From NCBI GenBank assembly GCA_963716215.1, contig OY970298.1:1550001-1614000 (forward strand): DNA of 64,000 nt. Reading direction: 5' to 3'. Each line of letters starts with the position of its first letter. Within the stretch, counting starts at the first letter, position 1. Source of the DNA: JACVRW01 sp963716215 (GTDB lineage: Bacteria; Actinomycetota; Thermoleophilia; Solirubrobacterales; Thermoleophilaceae). Shown piece after piece: positions 18,025-25,857 of the stretch. The translations under genes were made by a program, and so were the position numbers. The notes under the pieces are model-generated. The model was not told the origin of the DNA and searched no databases. It worked only from the letters and a program-made list of their open reading frames with translations.

Positions 18025-19142
18025 TTCTGCGCTTTCAGAAGGTACTCCACGAGAGCGTCGAGTTCCTCCGGCGAGAGCTTGTCGCCGAAGTCGTCGGGCA
18101 TGATGTCAGGCGAGAATCCGGAGGCGATCGCCTTGTTGGGGTCGACGATCGCGTCGCGGACGTAGGCCGCTTGGGGCCTCGAGATCTGGTCGAGGTCGGG
18201 CCCGACGGTGCCGGTCGCGTTCGCCGCGCCCAGCGTGTGGCAGCTGCCGCACCCGTTGGCCGCGAAGATCGCCCCTCCGTCGGCACCGCCGCCGCCACCA
18301 CCGCCCCCGGCGTCGGCGCCGCTGTCTTCCTCGCTCTCGCCGCCTCCGCCTCCGCCTCCACCCGGCGCGGCTGCCTCGCCCTGCCTGTCGAGCCAGCTCT
18401 CGAACGCTGCGGCGGGGACCACGCGCACGTTCTGGCGCATCGCGGCGTGGCCGATGCCGCACAGCTCGGCGCACACCACCTGGTAGCGGCCGATGCGATC
18501 GGGGGTCAGGCGGATCTTGGTCGTGAGCCCGGGCACCGCGTCGGACTTGAGGCGGAACTCGGGCACCCAGAACGAGTGGAGCACGTCCTTCGTTTGGATG
18601 CGGAACTCCACAGGACGGTCCTTCGGCAGCACCAACTCGGTCGACTTCACCTTTTCGCCGGGGTACTCGAAGGTCCACGTGAACTGCTGCGCGGTGACCT
18701 TGACCACCATCTGGTCGGGCTGCTTGGCCTCGATGTCGTCGAGCACGATCCAGCCGTAGATCGAGAGCGCGGTGACCATCAGGAACGGGATCGTCACCCA
18801 CACGACCTCGAGCCGCGTGTTGCCGTGGATCGGCGCGCCGTCGCGCATGTCGCCGGGCATCGCGCGGAAGCGGATGACGCTGTAGATCGCGACGGTCATC
18901 ACCAGCACGAACACCGGCACCGAGCAGATCAAGAGGACGTCGTAGACCGTGTCGATCTGGCCGGCCGAGTCAGCCGCCGGTATGGGGAACCAGTCGATCC
19001 ACAGCGTGATCGCGATCCCCACCACGGAGGCGCCGATCCCGAGGGCGATCATCTTCGCGACGGGGTGCTTCTCCCCGGCGATCCGCGGATCCTCCTCGGG
19101 TGGGCCTGTCGGCGTTCCGGCCGCTGGGTCCCTCTCGCTCAT
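18021..19142 (-). CDS. ctaC: Cytochrome c oxidase subunit II fused to cytochrome c (caa3)
   Basis: Electron-entry subunit. 373 residues. Two transmembrane helices (about 31-50 and 68-90) precede the cupredoxin domain with CuA ligands H189, C224, C228, H232 and M235 in CAELCGIGHAAM. A glycine-rich linker (261-290) joins a class I cytochrome c domain with CGSCH at 298-302 and a likely Met ligand in DIMPDDFG. This fusion defines caa3 oxidases. A third hydrophobic stretch at 116-134 may be part of the membrane anchor. First gene of the operon; its stop overlaps ctaD. Confidence 0.97.
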   Translation of the reverse strand: MSERDPAAGTPTGPPEEDPRIAGEKHPVAKMIALGIGASVVGIAITLWIDWFPIPAADSAGQIDTVYDVLLICSVPVFVLVMTVAIYSVIRFRAMPGDMRDGAPIHGNTRLEVVWVTIPFLMVTALSIYGWIVLDDIEAKQPDQMVVKVTAQQFTWTFEYPGEKVKSTELVLPKDRPVEFRIQTKDVLHSFWVPEFRLKSDAVPGLTTKIRLTPDRIGRYQVVCAELCGIGHAAMRQNVRVVPAAAFESWLDRQGEAAAPGGGGGGGGESEEDSGADAGGGGGGGGADGGAIFAANGCGSCHTLGAANATGTVGPDLDQISRPQAAYVRDAIVDPNKAIASGFSPDIMPDDFGDKLSPEELDALVEYLLKAQK

Positions 19143-19182
19143 CGGCGCGCGAGTGTATTGGAGTAGGCGGCTGGGCGGGGAG

Positions 19183-19563
19183 TCAGGCGGCTAGTGCCGA
19201 GTCCACCGCCGCCGGCTGCCGGCGGGCCGTCGAGCGGACGGCGGAGGGCGGGCGGCCGTGGTGACGGCGGAAGGCCTTCGAGAACTGGGCGGCCTGGCGG
19301 TAGCCGACGGCTCGGGCGACGGCGGCCACCGGCAGCGCATCGTCGCGCAGCAGCTGGGCGGCGCGCGTCATCCGCACCCGCTGCAGCTCGGCGCGGAAGC
19401 TCGTGCCCTGCTCGCCGAACACGCGCTGCAGCTGGCGCCGCGACGTCGCGATCGAGTGTGCGACGCCGCCCAGCGAGAGCTCCTCGTCCGCGTAGTCGCG
19501 CCGGATCGCCATCAAGGCTTCCTCGAACAAGGTTCGCCGTCTGTGCTGGGTCGACTGCCGCAC
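19183..19563 (-). CDS. AraC-type DNA-binding domain protein
   Basis: A stand-alone AraC/XylS-type helix-turn-helix pair of 126 residues with no sensor domain. Motifs: LSLGGVAHSIATSRRQLQRVF (first HTH) and LPVAAVARAVGYRQAAQFSKAFRRHHGRPPSAVR (second HTH plus signature). The GTG at 19563 is preferred. A TTG at 19632 would add 23 residues whose codons are unusually AT-rich for this genome, and that stretch is better read as the divergent promoter region. It lies next to the caa3 operon start and divergent from a CBS gene; targets are unknown. Confidence 0.8.
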   Translation of the reverse strand: MRQSTQHRRRTLFEEALMAIRRDYADEELSLGGVAHSIATSRRQLQRVFGEQGTSFRAELQRVRMTRAAQLLRDDALPVAAVARAVGYRQAAQFSKAFRRHHGRPPSAVRSTARRQPAAVDSALAA

Positions 19564-19659
19564 CGATTGGGTATACGTCCGTTCGGCGCGTTTGGATCTG
19601 AATTGTCTTGTTGTACGCTTAGTTTGCGGCAATCGTCACTAGCGCCCAAGGAGGGTTGG

Positions 19660-20076
19660 ATGCACGTCCGGGACGGAATGAGCAGCGTCGTTCTCACCGT
19701 CAACCCGGGGCACTCGCTGCGGGAGGCGGCGACGTCCATGGCCGACCGCCGCGTTGGTGCGGCAGTGGTCATGGATCCGGAGCAGCCGGGCCCGGGCATC
19801 CTCACCGAGCGGGACATCCTGATGTCGATCGGCGAAGGTCAGGACCCGGATCGCGAGCGGGTGGCGGACCACCTTTCGTCCGATCTCACCTTCGCCGCGC
19901 CGGACTGGTCGCTCGAGGCGGCGGCCGAGGCGATGGTGCGCGGGGGTTTCCGGCACCTGGTGATCGTCGACGGCGGCGAGATGAAGGGCATCCTCTCGAT
20001 GCGCGACATCGTGCGCTGTTGGGTCTCCGACGGGGCGACCAGCGAGCTGCCGTCGGACCTGGGTGTCGCTCGCTGA
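19660..20076 (+). CDS. CBS-domain protein
   Basis: A 138-residue pair of CBS domains, likely an adenosine-nucleotide-binding regulatory protein. Repeat 1: MSSVVLTVNPGHSLREAA to GILTERDILMSIGEG. Repeat 2: LTFAAPDWSLEAAAEAMVRG to GILSMRDIVRCW. The ATG is fixed by a very strong AAGGAGGG ribosome binding site about 6 bases upstream, unusual here where many genes lack one. The upstream AT-rich region 19570-19640 is a likely promoter shared divergently with the AraC gene. It ends 10 bases before a convergent membrane gene. Confidence 0.88.
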   Translation: MHVRDGMSSVVLTVNPGHSLREAATSMADRRVGAAVVMDPEQPGPGILTERDILMSIGEGQDPDRERVADHLSSDLTFAAPDWSLEAAAEAMVRGGFRHLVIVDGGEMKGILSMRDIVRCWVSDGATSELPSDLGVAR

Positions 20077-20086
20077 GCTGCCGGAG

Positions 20087-20326
20087 CTAGTGCTCTAGCG
20101 GCAGCTCTGAGATGTCGCGGCGCGTGTCGGCGACCCAGCGCCAGATCGCGACGACGGTGATCGCGAGTCCGAGCACAACGAGGATCAGCGAGAGCACGAT
20201 GCCGACCACGGCGAGCGTGAGCCCGAGCGCCGTGATGACCGGCAGGTAGGTCGGTCCGGGCAGGTGCACGGCCTCGCCGGCGGCCGGGGCCGGGGCGCCG
20301 TCGGTATGGACCTGCTCGTCGGTCAT
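20087..20326 (-). CDS. Small two-helix membrane protein, possible oxidase-associated subunit
   Basis: A 79-residue protein from the ATG at 20326. An acidic and Ala/Pro-rich N-terminus (TDEQVHTDGAP) precedes two adjacent hydrophobic helices (YLPVITALGLTLAVVGIVLS and ILVVLGLAITVVAIWRWV) and a charged tail. It resembles in shape the small subunit IV or CtaF-like proteins of actinobacterial oxidases, but I cannot confirm this from motifs. It is coupled by TGATG to the 34-residue peptide gene upstream, and lies about 1 kb from the start of the caa3 operon on the same strand. Confidence 0.65.
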   Translation of the reverse strand: MTDEQVHTDGAPAPAAGEAVHLPGPTYLPVITALGLTLAVVGIVLSLILVVLGLAITVVAIWRWVADTRRDISELPLEH

Positions 20327-20430
20327 CAGTAGACGAACCCGACTACCCACGCCAGCGCGAACACGATCAGCGCGATCGCCCCGGCGATCAGCCCGGTGCG
20401 CAGGTTCTTGTAGGCGAGGCGACGGTCCAT
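20326..20430 (-). CDS. 34-residue single-pass membrane peptide
   Basis: A short gene starting ATG at 20430 and ending in a TGA that overlaps the ATG of the next gene by one base. The product is a basic N-terminus (MDRRLAYKNLRTG) followed by one helix (LIAGAIALIVFALAWVVGFV). A GGAA sequence precedes the start. Size and topology recall the roughly 34-residue subunit IIa of ba3 oxidases, but no diagnostic residues are visible. Coupling to a second small membrane protein argues that it is real. Confidence 0.6.
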   Translation of the reverse strand: MDRRLAYKNLRTGLIAGAIALIVFALAWVVGFVY

Positions 20431-20493
20431 TTCCGGGGGCGGTTGTATCAGACTCGTTTACGGCGGGGGGCACCGCGGGTACCGAGTGGCGCG

Positions 20494-22143
20494 ATGCTGA
20501 GGATCGACGCGTCCCCGCTCGACTACGCGATCATCGCGATCTACTTCATCACCGTCCTGGGGATCGGGTTCGCCGCGCGCCGCCTGGTGAAGACGGACCT
20601 CGACTTCTTCCTCTCGGGCCGCTCGCTGCCCGCGTGGATCACCGGGCTGGCCTTCGTGGCGGCCAACCTCGGCGCGCTCGAGATCCTCGGGATGGCGGCC
20701 AACGGAGCCCAGTACGGCGTGGCGACGGTGCACTTCTACTGGATCGGCGCGATCCCGGCCATGGTCTTCCTCGGCCTGGTGATGATGCCGTTCTACTACG
20801 GGTCGAAGGTGCGCTCGGTGCCCGAGTGGCTACGGCGGCGCTACAACCGCCCCACCCACCTCTTCAACGCCACCTCCTTCGCGATCGCGACCGTGCTGAT
20901 CAGCGGCGTCAACCTGTTCGCGCTCGGCCTGGTGCTGTCGCTGATGCTGGGCTGGTCGATCAACACCGCGATCGTGGTCGCCGCCGGCATCGTGCTCGTC
21001 TACATCACGCTCGGCGGGCTGTCCTCGGCGATCTACAACGAGGTGCTCCAGTTCTTCGTGATCCTCGCCGCGCTGATCCCGCTCGTGACGGTGGCGTTGA
21101 TCGACGTCGGCGGGATCGGCGGGCTGGCCGACCGCGTGCGCGACAGCGACCTCGGCGAGGCGGGCTTGCACGCGTGGCAGGGCATGGGGATCGGCGGGGA
21201 CAACCCGATCGGGGCGAACTGGATCGCGACTGTCTTCGGTCTGGGGTTCGTGCTCTCGTTCGGTTACTGGACCACCAACTTCGCCGAGGTCCAGCGCGCC
21301 ATGTCGGCGCGCAACATGTCGGCCGCGCAGCGCACGCCGCTGATCGCGGCGTTCCCCAAGATCCTGATCCCGGCGCTCGTGGTGATCCCGGGCTTGGTGG
21401 CCCTCGTGACCGTGAAGGGCTTCGGCAGCGGCTCGTCGACGGCCACCGAGTACAACAACGCGATCCCGGCGCTGATCGCCGAGTACCTGCCCTCGGGCAT
21501 GCTCGGCGTGGCGATCACCGGCCTGATCGCTGCGTTCATGGCGGGCGTGGCGGCGAACGTCTCGGCGTTCAACACCGTGGTCACCTACGACCTCTACCAG
21601 GACTACGTGCGCGGCGACGCGGACGACGCGCACTACATCCGCGTCGGGCGCATCGCGACGGTCGTGGGCGTGGCGATCTCGATCGGCACGGCGTTCATCG
21701 CCAAGGGCTACGAGAACATCATGAACTACGTCCAGCTGCTGTTCTCGTACTTCAACGCGCCGCTGTTCGCCACGTTCATCATCGGCATGTTCTGGAAGCG
21801 GGCGACGCCATGGGGAGGCTTCGCGGGGCTCGTGTCGGGCACGTTCGGAGCCTTCATGACGCACCAGCTCTACTCCCGCGGGACGATCGACTTCCCGTCC
21901 CCGCTGGCCGCCGACTTCTGGGGGGCGATCGTCGCCTTCGTCGCCGACGCGGTGGTGACGGTGGTGGTGAGCCTCGCCACGCGGCCCAAGCCCGTGGAGC
22001 AGTTGGACGGGCTGGTCTGGGGGATGGCCGCCGAGCCCGATGAGCCGCCCGCGAAGGGCGACCACCTCTGGTGGCGCAACCCGCGCCTGCTCGGCGGCGT
22101 CGCGCTGGCGATTGTCGTGATCCTGAACATCATCTTCATCTGA
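20494..22143 (+). CDS. Sodium:solute symporter family transporter
   Basis: Inner-membrane secondary transporter of the SSS/SGLT family, 549 residues with about 13-14 hydrophobic segments. The N-terminus places LDYAIIAIYFITVLGIGFAA first, then DFFLSGRSLPAWITGLAFVAANLG, the family's conserved core loop. MSARNMSAAQRTPLIAAFPK is a typical mid-protein cytoplasmic segment. The substrate is unknown; resemblance to vSGLT and the nearby galK (convergent) hint at a hexose, only as inference. An upstream in-frame ATG at 20443 gives 17 extra basic residues and is rejected. Followed after 10 bases by a small partner gene. Confidence 0.9.
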   Translation: MLRIDASPLDYAIIAIYFITVLGIGFAARRLVKTDLDFFLSGRSLPAWITGLAFVAANLGALEILGMAANGAQYGVATVHFYWIGAIPAMVFLGLVMMPFYYGSKVRSVPEWLRRRYNRPTHLFNATSFAIATVLISGVNLFALGLVLSLMLGWSINTAIVVAAGIVLVYITLGGLSSAIYNEVLQFFVILAALIPLVTVALIDVGGIGGLADRVRDSDLGEAGLHAWQGMGIGGDNPIGANWIATVFGLGFVLSFGYWTTNFAEVQRAMSARNMSAAQRTPLIAAFPKILIPALVVIPGLVALVTVKGFGSGSSTATEYNNAIPALIAEYLPSGMLGVAITGLIAAFMAGVAANVSAFNTVVTYDLYQDYVRGDADDAHYIRVGRIATVVGVAISIGTAFIAKGYENIMNYVQLLFSYFNAPLFATFIIGMFWKRATPWGGFAGLVSGTFGAFMTHQLYSRGTIDFPSPLAADFWGAIVAFVADAVVTVVVSLATRPKPVEQLDGLVWGMAAEPDEPPAKGDHLWWRNPRLLGGVALAIVVILNIIFI

Positions 22144-22153
22144 GGAGCGCGCC

Positions 22154-22465
22154 GTGGCCGAGCAACAGCCCGATTTGAGCGAAGAGGAGGTCGAACGCGC
22201 CACCAACGTGCTCGACATCCGCCGCATCATCGGGTCGGTGCTCGGCCTCTACGGTCTGCTGCTGCTGGGCGCGGGCCTGTTCGCCAGCGACGCCGACAAG
22301 GAGAAGGCGGCGGGCGTGAACATCAACCTGTGGGTGGGGCTGGTGCTCCTGGTGGTGGCCGGGCTGTTCTGGCTGTGGGCATCCACTCGAGCGCTCTTGG
22401 ACGAGCTCGAGGAGGCGGAGCCCGACGTCAACGCAGGCGAGCCGGAGGCCCCGGCTCGACCGTGA
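22154..22465 (+). CDS. Small two-helix membrane protein, symporter partner
   Basis: A 103-residue protein with two transmembrane helices (SVLGLYGLLLLGAGLFA and NLWVGLVLLVVAGLFWLWAS) joined by a short DADKEKAAGVNIN loop, and acidic ends. Starts GTG 10 bases after the symporter stop with a GGAGCG ribosome binding site, so it is cotranscribed. Small partner proteins with an AAGVNxNLW loop accompany SSS transporters in other actinobacteria to my recollection. It differs from the DUF4212 partner of acetate permeases. Its 3' end overlaps the convergent galK by 38 bases. Confidence 0.75.
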   Translation: MAEQQPDLSEEEVERATNVLDIRRIIGSVLGLYGLLLLGAGLFASDADKEKAAGVNINLWVGLVLLVVAGLFWLWASTRALLDELEEAEPDVNAGEPEAPARP

Positions 22466-23504
22466 GCGCCGCGCTCGGGAGCTGTGCCCCGGGTCCGAAC
22501 AGCGCCAGCACCGCGCCGCCGAAGCCGCCGCCCATGATGCGCGCACCGAGGGCGCCGGCCTGCTTGCACGCCTCTACCGCGCGCTCGACCTGCGGGACGG
22601 ATACCTCGTAGTCGTCGCGCAGGCTGGCGTGCGACGCGTCGAGCAGGGCGCCCAGCCCGGGGAGGTCCCCGGCCTCGAGCGCGGCCACGGCGTCGTTCAC
22701 GCGCTCGTTCTCCGTGAGCACGTGGCGCACCCGGCGGTCGAGCGGCTCGGGTAGGCCTTCAGCGCCGGCGGCGTCGCGCAGCGACTCGACACCCAGCCCA
22801 CGGCAGGCCGCCCGGCACTCCTCCCGCCGCTCGTTGTACCCCGAGCTGGCCAGCGAGCGGGGGGCGCCGGAGTCGAGCGTGGCCAGCACGTGGTCGCCCA
22901 GGTCGAGCGGCACGGCCTGCAGCAGCGGGCCGCGCATGTCGATGCGCAGCGCCCGCCGCGGCTCGGCGCAGAGCACGGCGAGCTGGTCGAGCAGGCCGGT
23001 CTCGGCACCCGTCCACTCGTTCTCGATCGTCGAGCACAGCCGCGCCAGCGCGATCCGTTCGGGCGGCTCGGCGTCCGCAACCGCGCACAACGCCAGGCAT
23101 ACCGCCACGCAGAGGGCGGCCGACGAGGACAGGCCGGAGTCGCGCGGTAGATCGCCGGCGATCTCCAGCCTGCACGGCCGCAGCTCGACTCCGGCGCGCC
23201 GCAGCTCGGCCGCGGCGCCGCGCACGAACAGCCGCCACGGGTCGCCGTCTGGCGCTGGGACGCCAAGTTCGCCGCCCAGCTCGAAGCGGTCGTGCTGATC
23301 GAGGTCGAGCGCGCGCGCCTCGATCGCCCCGCCGCCGGTGGGTTCGGCGGTGACCGTCACGCCGCGCTGGACCGCGAACGGGAGGCAAAGGCCGTCGTTG
23401 TAGTCGGTGTGCTCGCCGATCAGGTTGACCCGTCCCGGCGCGAACGCCTGGACACGCGGCCCGCGTGCGCGGGTGTGTACTAGACGGGTGTTCGAGTGGC
23501 GCAT
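22428..23504 (-). CDS. galK: Galactokinase
   Basis: GHMP kinase that phosphorylates galactose at C1 in the Leloir pathway. 358 residues, slightly short for the family. The signature GRVNLIGEHTDYNDG is at about 24-38, the ATP loop is LPRDSGLSSSAAL, and the C-terminal motif is IMGGGFGGA. Conserved Glu and Asp in ENEWTGAETGLLDQ fit the catalytic base region. The first 17 residues precede the conserved part and the start is not certain. No galT or galE lies nearby. Its end overlaps the convergent membrane protein gene by 38 bases. Confidence 0.9.
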   Translation of the reverse strand: MRHSNTRLVHTRARGPRVQAFAPGRVNLIGEHTDYNDGLCLPFAVQRGVTVTAEPTGGGAIEARALDLDQHDRFELGGELGVPAPDGDPWRLFVRGAAAELRRAGVELRPCRLEIAGDLPRDSGLSSSAALCVAVCLALCAVADAEPPERIALARLCSTIENEWTGAETGLLDQLAVLCAEPRRALRIDMRGPLLQAVPLDLGDHVLATLDSGAPRSLASSGYNERREECRAACRGLGVESLRDAAGAEGLPEPLDRRVRHVLTENERVNDAVAALEAGDLPGLGALLDASHASLRDDYEVSVPQVERAVEACKQAGALGARIMGGGFGGAVLALFGPGAQLPSAALTVEPGPPARLR

Positions 23505-23519
23505 CCGGCAAGTCGATCC

Positions 23520-23525
23520 TAGGGT
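23520..23525 (+). promoter_or_regulatory. Putative -10 box (TAGGGT)
   Basis: TAGGGT ends 6 bases before the GTG at 23532 and matches the TAGGGT box before the gene at 48701, with the same spacing. Confidence 0.4.
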
Positions 23526-23531
23526 CAGAAG

Positions 23532-23873
23532 GTGATCGGCGAACAGCGATCGGTACGGGCCTTCCTTGGGGCGGAGGAGCTCGTAAGGGACGAGATCGAG
23601 GTGGAGGTGCGCCCGTCCGAGCCCACGACGGACCCTAGGTCCGGCTGGCCCCTGAACGTCCCGCCGCTCGTGATCCTCTGGGTCGGTGAGCGTCCGCTGG
23701 CCGTCCGGCTGCGCTCCGTTGTCGCGATTAGCCGCTTCGCGACCAACCCGCGCTTGGCGAACCTGCTCGAGAACGAGGCCAGCGCAAACGGCTTCGCCGT
23801 CGAGCGGATGCCCGAGGCGGGCCTGTGGCGGCTCTTCTCGCAGCCGCCGCGCCCGCGGCGCGTCGGTCTCTAG
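23532..23873 (+). CDS. Hypothetical protein
   Basis: Not recognised. 113 residues, soluble, with no signal peptide or membrane helix. The N-terminal half is acidic (GAEELVRDEIEVEVRPSE), the middle is hydrophobic (PPLVILWVGERPLAVRLRSVVAI) and the C-terminus reads VERMPEAGLWRLFSQPPRPRR. Codon pattern fits a real gene and a TAGGGT box lies at leaderless distance upstream. It is divergent from galK across a 27-base gap and convergent with the murein endopeptidase gene. Confidence 0.6.
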   Translation: MIGEQRSVRAFLGAEELVRDEIEVEVRPSEPTTDPRSGWPLNVPPLVILWVGERPLAVRLRSVVAISRFATNPRLANLLENEASANGFAVERMPEAGLWRLFSQPPRPRRVGL

Positions 23874-23883
23874 TCGCCCGGCC

Positions 23884-24474
23884 CTAGGGCCCGATCCGCA
23901 CGTGCAGGTGGTTGTCGTGGTTCGCCAACGGCACCACGACGCCCGGCGGGCCGGTCAGCCCGGTGTTCGGGCCGACGAAGATCGTCGCGGCGCCGGCGTC
24001 CAGGAAGCGGTTCACGAGCTCCTGCGAGCGCCGCCGGTGGATCTGGGCGGCGTTTCGGGGCGCACGCTCACGGCCGTCCGCGCGGGGGTAGTAGACGTCC
24101 ACGTCGAGCCCGTTCTGATGGCTGGCGTGCCCGATGTAGCCGAAGCGCGGGCCGAAGTCGCCACCGCGCGGGCGGCTCAGGTCGCCCACCGACAGGCGCG
24201 GCGCTCGCGGATGCGCTGAGCCGTACTCGCGGGCCACGCGGAGGACGATCCGCACCATCCGATCGGTGCCCCAGCGCCGCCAGGGCCGGTTGGGCGAGCG
24301 TCGCAGGACGGGGTCCCAGGTGAAGAAGTGCGGCCCGGCAGCCGGCAGCTGCACTCCGCTCTCGAGGCGGCCCGCCGACGGGCTGCCGACGGCCACCGAG
24401 TGCTGCCAGCGGACCGGCTCAGGCCGCGCCACCGCAGCGATCGCGGCAACCAGCAGCATCACGAAGTGCAGCAC
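23884..24474 (-). CDS. MepA-like (M74) murein endopeptidase, secreted
   Basis: Predicted penicillin-insensitive peptidoglycan endopeptidase, 196 residues. A short signal peptide (LHFVMLLVAAIAAVA) directs it outside the membrane. The LAS-type metallopeptidase motifs are present: HASHQNGLDVDVYYP (HxxHQxGxDxD) and HDNHLHVRI at the C-terminus, giving the zinc ligands and catalytic His. Start is GTG preceded by AAGGAAG. The usual MepA is larger (about 250-270 residues), so this is a compact form. Likely role: trimming stem-peptide cross-links during wall growth. Confidence 0.8.
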   Translation of the reverse strand: MLHFVMLLVAAIAAVARPEPVRWQHSVAVGSPSAGRLESGVQLPAAGPHFFTWDPVLRRSPNRPWRRWGTDRMVRIVLRVAREYGSAHPRAPRLSVGDLSRPRGGDFGPRFGYIGHASHQNGLDVDVYYPRADGRERAPRNAAQIHRRRSQELVNRFLDAGAATIFVGPNTGLTGPPGVVVPLANHDNHLHVRIGP

Positions 24475-24516
24475 CTTCCTTGTACGGCCCGACCGCTCCG
24501 GGCGGTCCCCCGGGCC

Positions 24517-25341
24517 TCAGGGGTGGCCCGGCACTCCGCCGCGCGCCCGGTCCGGGTGGTCGCGCTCGAGGAAGCGGCGCAGGCCCTCCACGGTCTCCTC
24601 GCTGAAGATCGAGCGGTCGAAGCACTCGGCCTCGATGCGCAGGCCTTCGTCCAGTGGGAGGCCGAAGCCGCGGACGGCAGCTTCCTTGTCGGTACGGATG
24701 GCCGGCTGCGGCAGGGCGGCGATCTGGTGCGCCAGCGCGAGCGAGCGCTGGACGCAGCTGCCGCTCGGGACGACCTCGTTCACGAGCCCGATGCGCAGCG
24801 CCTCCTCGGCGTCGATCACGCGGCCGGTGATGATCAGCTCCATCGCGCGGCGCATGCCAACGATGCGCGGCAGCCGCTGCGTGCCACCGTCTGCGAGGCC
24901 GATGTTCCAGCGCCGGCAGGTGACGCCGAAGGTGGCGTGCTCGTCGGCGATCGCGAGGTCGGTCCAGCAGACCCACTCGAGCCCGCCCGCGTAGGCGGCG
25001 CCGTTGACCGCGGCGATCGTCGGTTTGTAGAGGTCGGTCCAGCGCGACGGGCCGAGCACGCCGGGCCGCTCGCCGCGCACGTGCGCCGCGCGCTCCTCCG
25101 GGTCGAGCGCCACGGGCGGCTCGCCCTCGGACGCGGCCTTGAGGTCCCCGCCCGCGCTGAACGCCCGATCACCGGCGCCGGTGAGGACCGCGACTAGCGC
25201 ATCCTCGTCGTCGCGGAAGCGCTCCCAGGCGTGGACCAGCTCGCGATGGGTGTGCGGGCCGATCGCGTTCATCCGCTCCGGCCGGTCGATCGTGATCAGC
25301 GTGACCGGGCCGTCCTGCCTGTAGCCGAGGTGCTCGTACAT
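24517..25341 (-). CDS. Enoyl-CoA hydratase/isomerase family protein
   Basis: Crotonase-fold enzyme of 274 residues. The oxyanion-hole segments are FSAGGDLKA and NGAAYAGGLEWV. The first catalytic Glu of hydratases is kept (GGLE), but the second, expected in FGxPE, is a Cys here (FGVTC). So standard hydration of enoyl-CoA is doubtful and another crotonase reaction is possible. The C-terminus with ECFDRSIFSEETVEGLRRFLE is the usual trimerisation helix. No other fatty-acid genes are near. It sits between the endopeptidase and a membrane protein on the same strand. Confidence 0.85.
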   Translation of the reverse strand: MYEHLGYRQDGPVTLITIDRPERMNAIGPHTHRELVHAWERFRDDEDALVAVLTGAGDRAFSAGGDLKAASEGEPPVALDPEERAAHVRGERPGVLGPSRWTDLYKPTIAAVNGAAYAGGLEWVCWTDLAIADEHATFGVTCRRWNIGLADGGTQRLPRIVGMRRAMELIITGRVIDAEEALRIGLVNEVVPSGSCVQRSLALAHQIAALPQPAIRTDKEAAVRGFGLPLDEGLRIEAECFDRSIFSEETVEGLRRFLERDHPDRARGGVPGHP

Positions 25342-25354
25342 GGGCCGGATGCTC

Positions 25355-25834
25355 TCAGTGGATCACGAGCTTGAGGACCACCACGAGCAGTCCGAGCGCC
25401 ACGTTTAGCGCGGTCACCCCGATCAGGCGGAATGCCGAGAGCTGCTCGCGCCGCCCGATCGCCACGCCCCATCCGGCGAGCTCGGCCACACCGAGGCCGA
25501 GCGCGAGGTAGATCGAGGTCTCTTCTCCGAGCAGCCCGACTCCGCCGAGGACGAGCGCCACGGCGAGCGGATAGGAGGCCTCGACCATCGGCCAGCCATG
25601 GCGCAGCTGCTCGCGGATCTCGGCGCCGGCGAGCGCGTGGCCCACCTTGTAGCGCAGCGCGAGCAGCTCGGCTTGCGCGTGCGCGAGCCAGAACACCACG
25701 ACGGTCACCACCACGCCCACCGCGATCAGCTCCGGGTCGAGCGCATCGTCGGCGCTGTACGCGGTGACCATCGCCATCGAGAGCACGGTGCCGTAGATCG
25801 AATTGGCCATCGAGCCCACCGAGCCGCGTCGCAT
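25355..25834 (-). CDS. Four-helix membrane protein, unknown function
   Basis: Not recognised. 159 residues with about four hydrophobic segments: LIAVGVVVTVVVFWLAHAQA, PLAVALVLGGVGLLG, SIYLALGLGVAELAGWGVAI and LNVALGLLVVVLKLVIH. The cytoplasmic loop includes YKVGHALAGAEIREQLRHGWP. The first ATG (25834) has a TTTACT box 8 bases upstream on its strand; an internal ATG at 25810 is the alternative start. It is divergent from the HAD phosphatase gene across only 23 bases. Confidence 0.65.
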   Translation of the reverse strand: MRRGSVGSMANSIYGTVLSMAMVTAYSADDALDPELIAVGVVVTVVVFWLAHAQAELLALRYKVGHALAGAEIREQLRHGWPMVEASYPLAVALVLGGVGLLGEETSIYLALGLGVAELAGWGVAIGRREQLSAFRLIGVTALNVALGLLVVVLKLVIH

Positions 25835-25842
25835 GCGGACGC

Positions 25843-25850
25843 AGTAAAAC
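25843..25850. promoter_or_regulatory. Overlapping divergent -10 boxes
   Basis: The 8 bases AGTAAAAC read as TAAAAC on the + strand, 7 bases before the GTG at 25858. They read as TTTACT on the - strand, 8 bases before the ATG at 25834. Both genes would be leaderless and could not be transcribed at the same moment. Prediction only. Confidence 0.35.
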
Positions 25851-25857
25851 CTGGTGC

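Noticed and set aside
18208..18486. Pro-rich 92-residue + strand frame
   Set aside because: It is the reverse of the glycine-rich linker in the caa3 ctaC.
19564..19632. N-terminal extension of the AraC-type protein from a TTG
   Set aside because: Its codons are much richer in A/T than the rest of the gene and it covers the divergent promoter region, so a non-coding reading is preferred.
23520..23525. TAGGGT as galK control site
   Set aside because: Orientation and spacing fit the + strand gene at 23532, not galK on the other strand.
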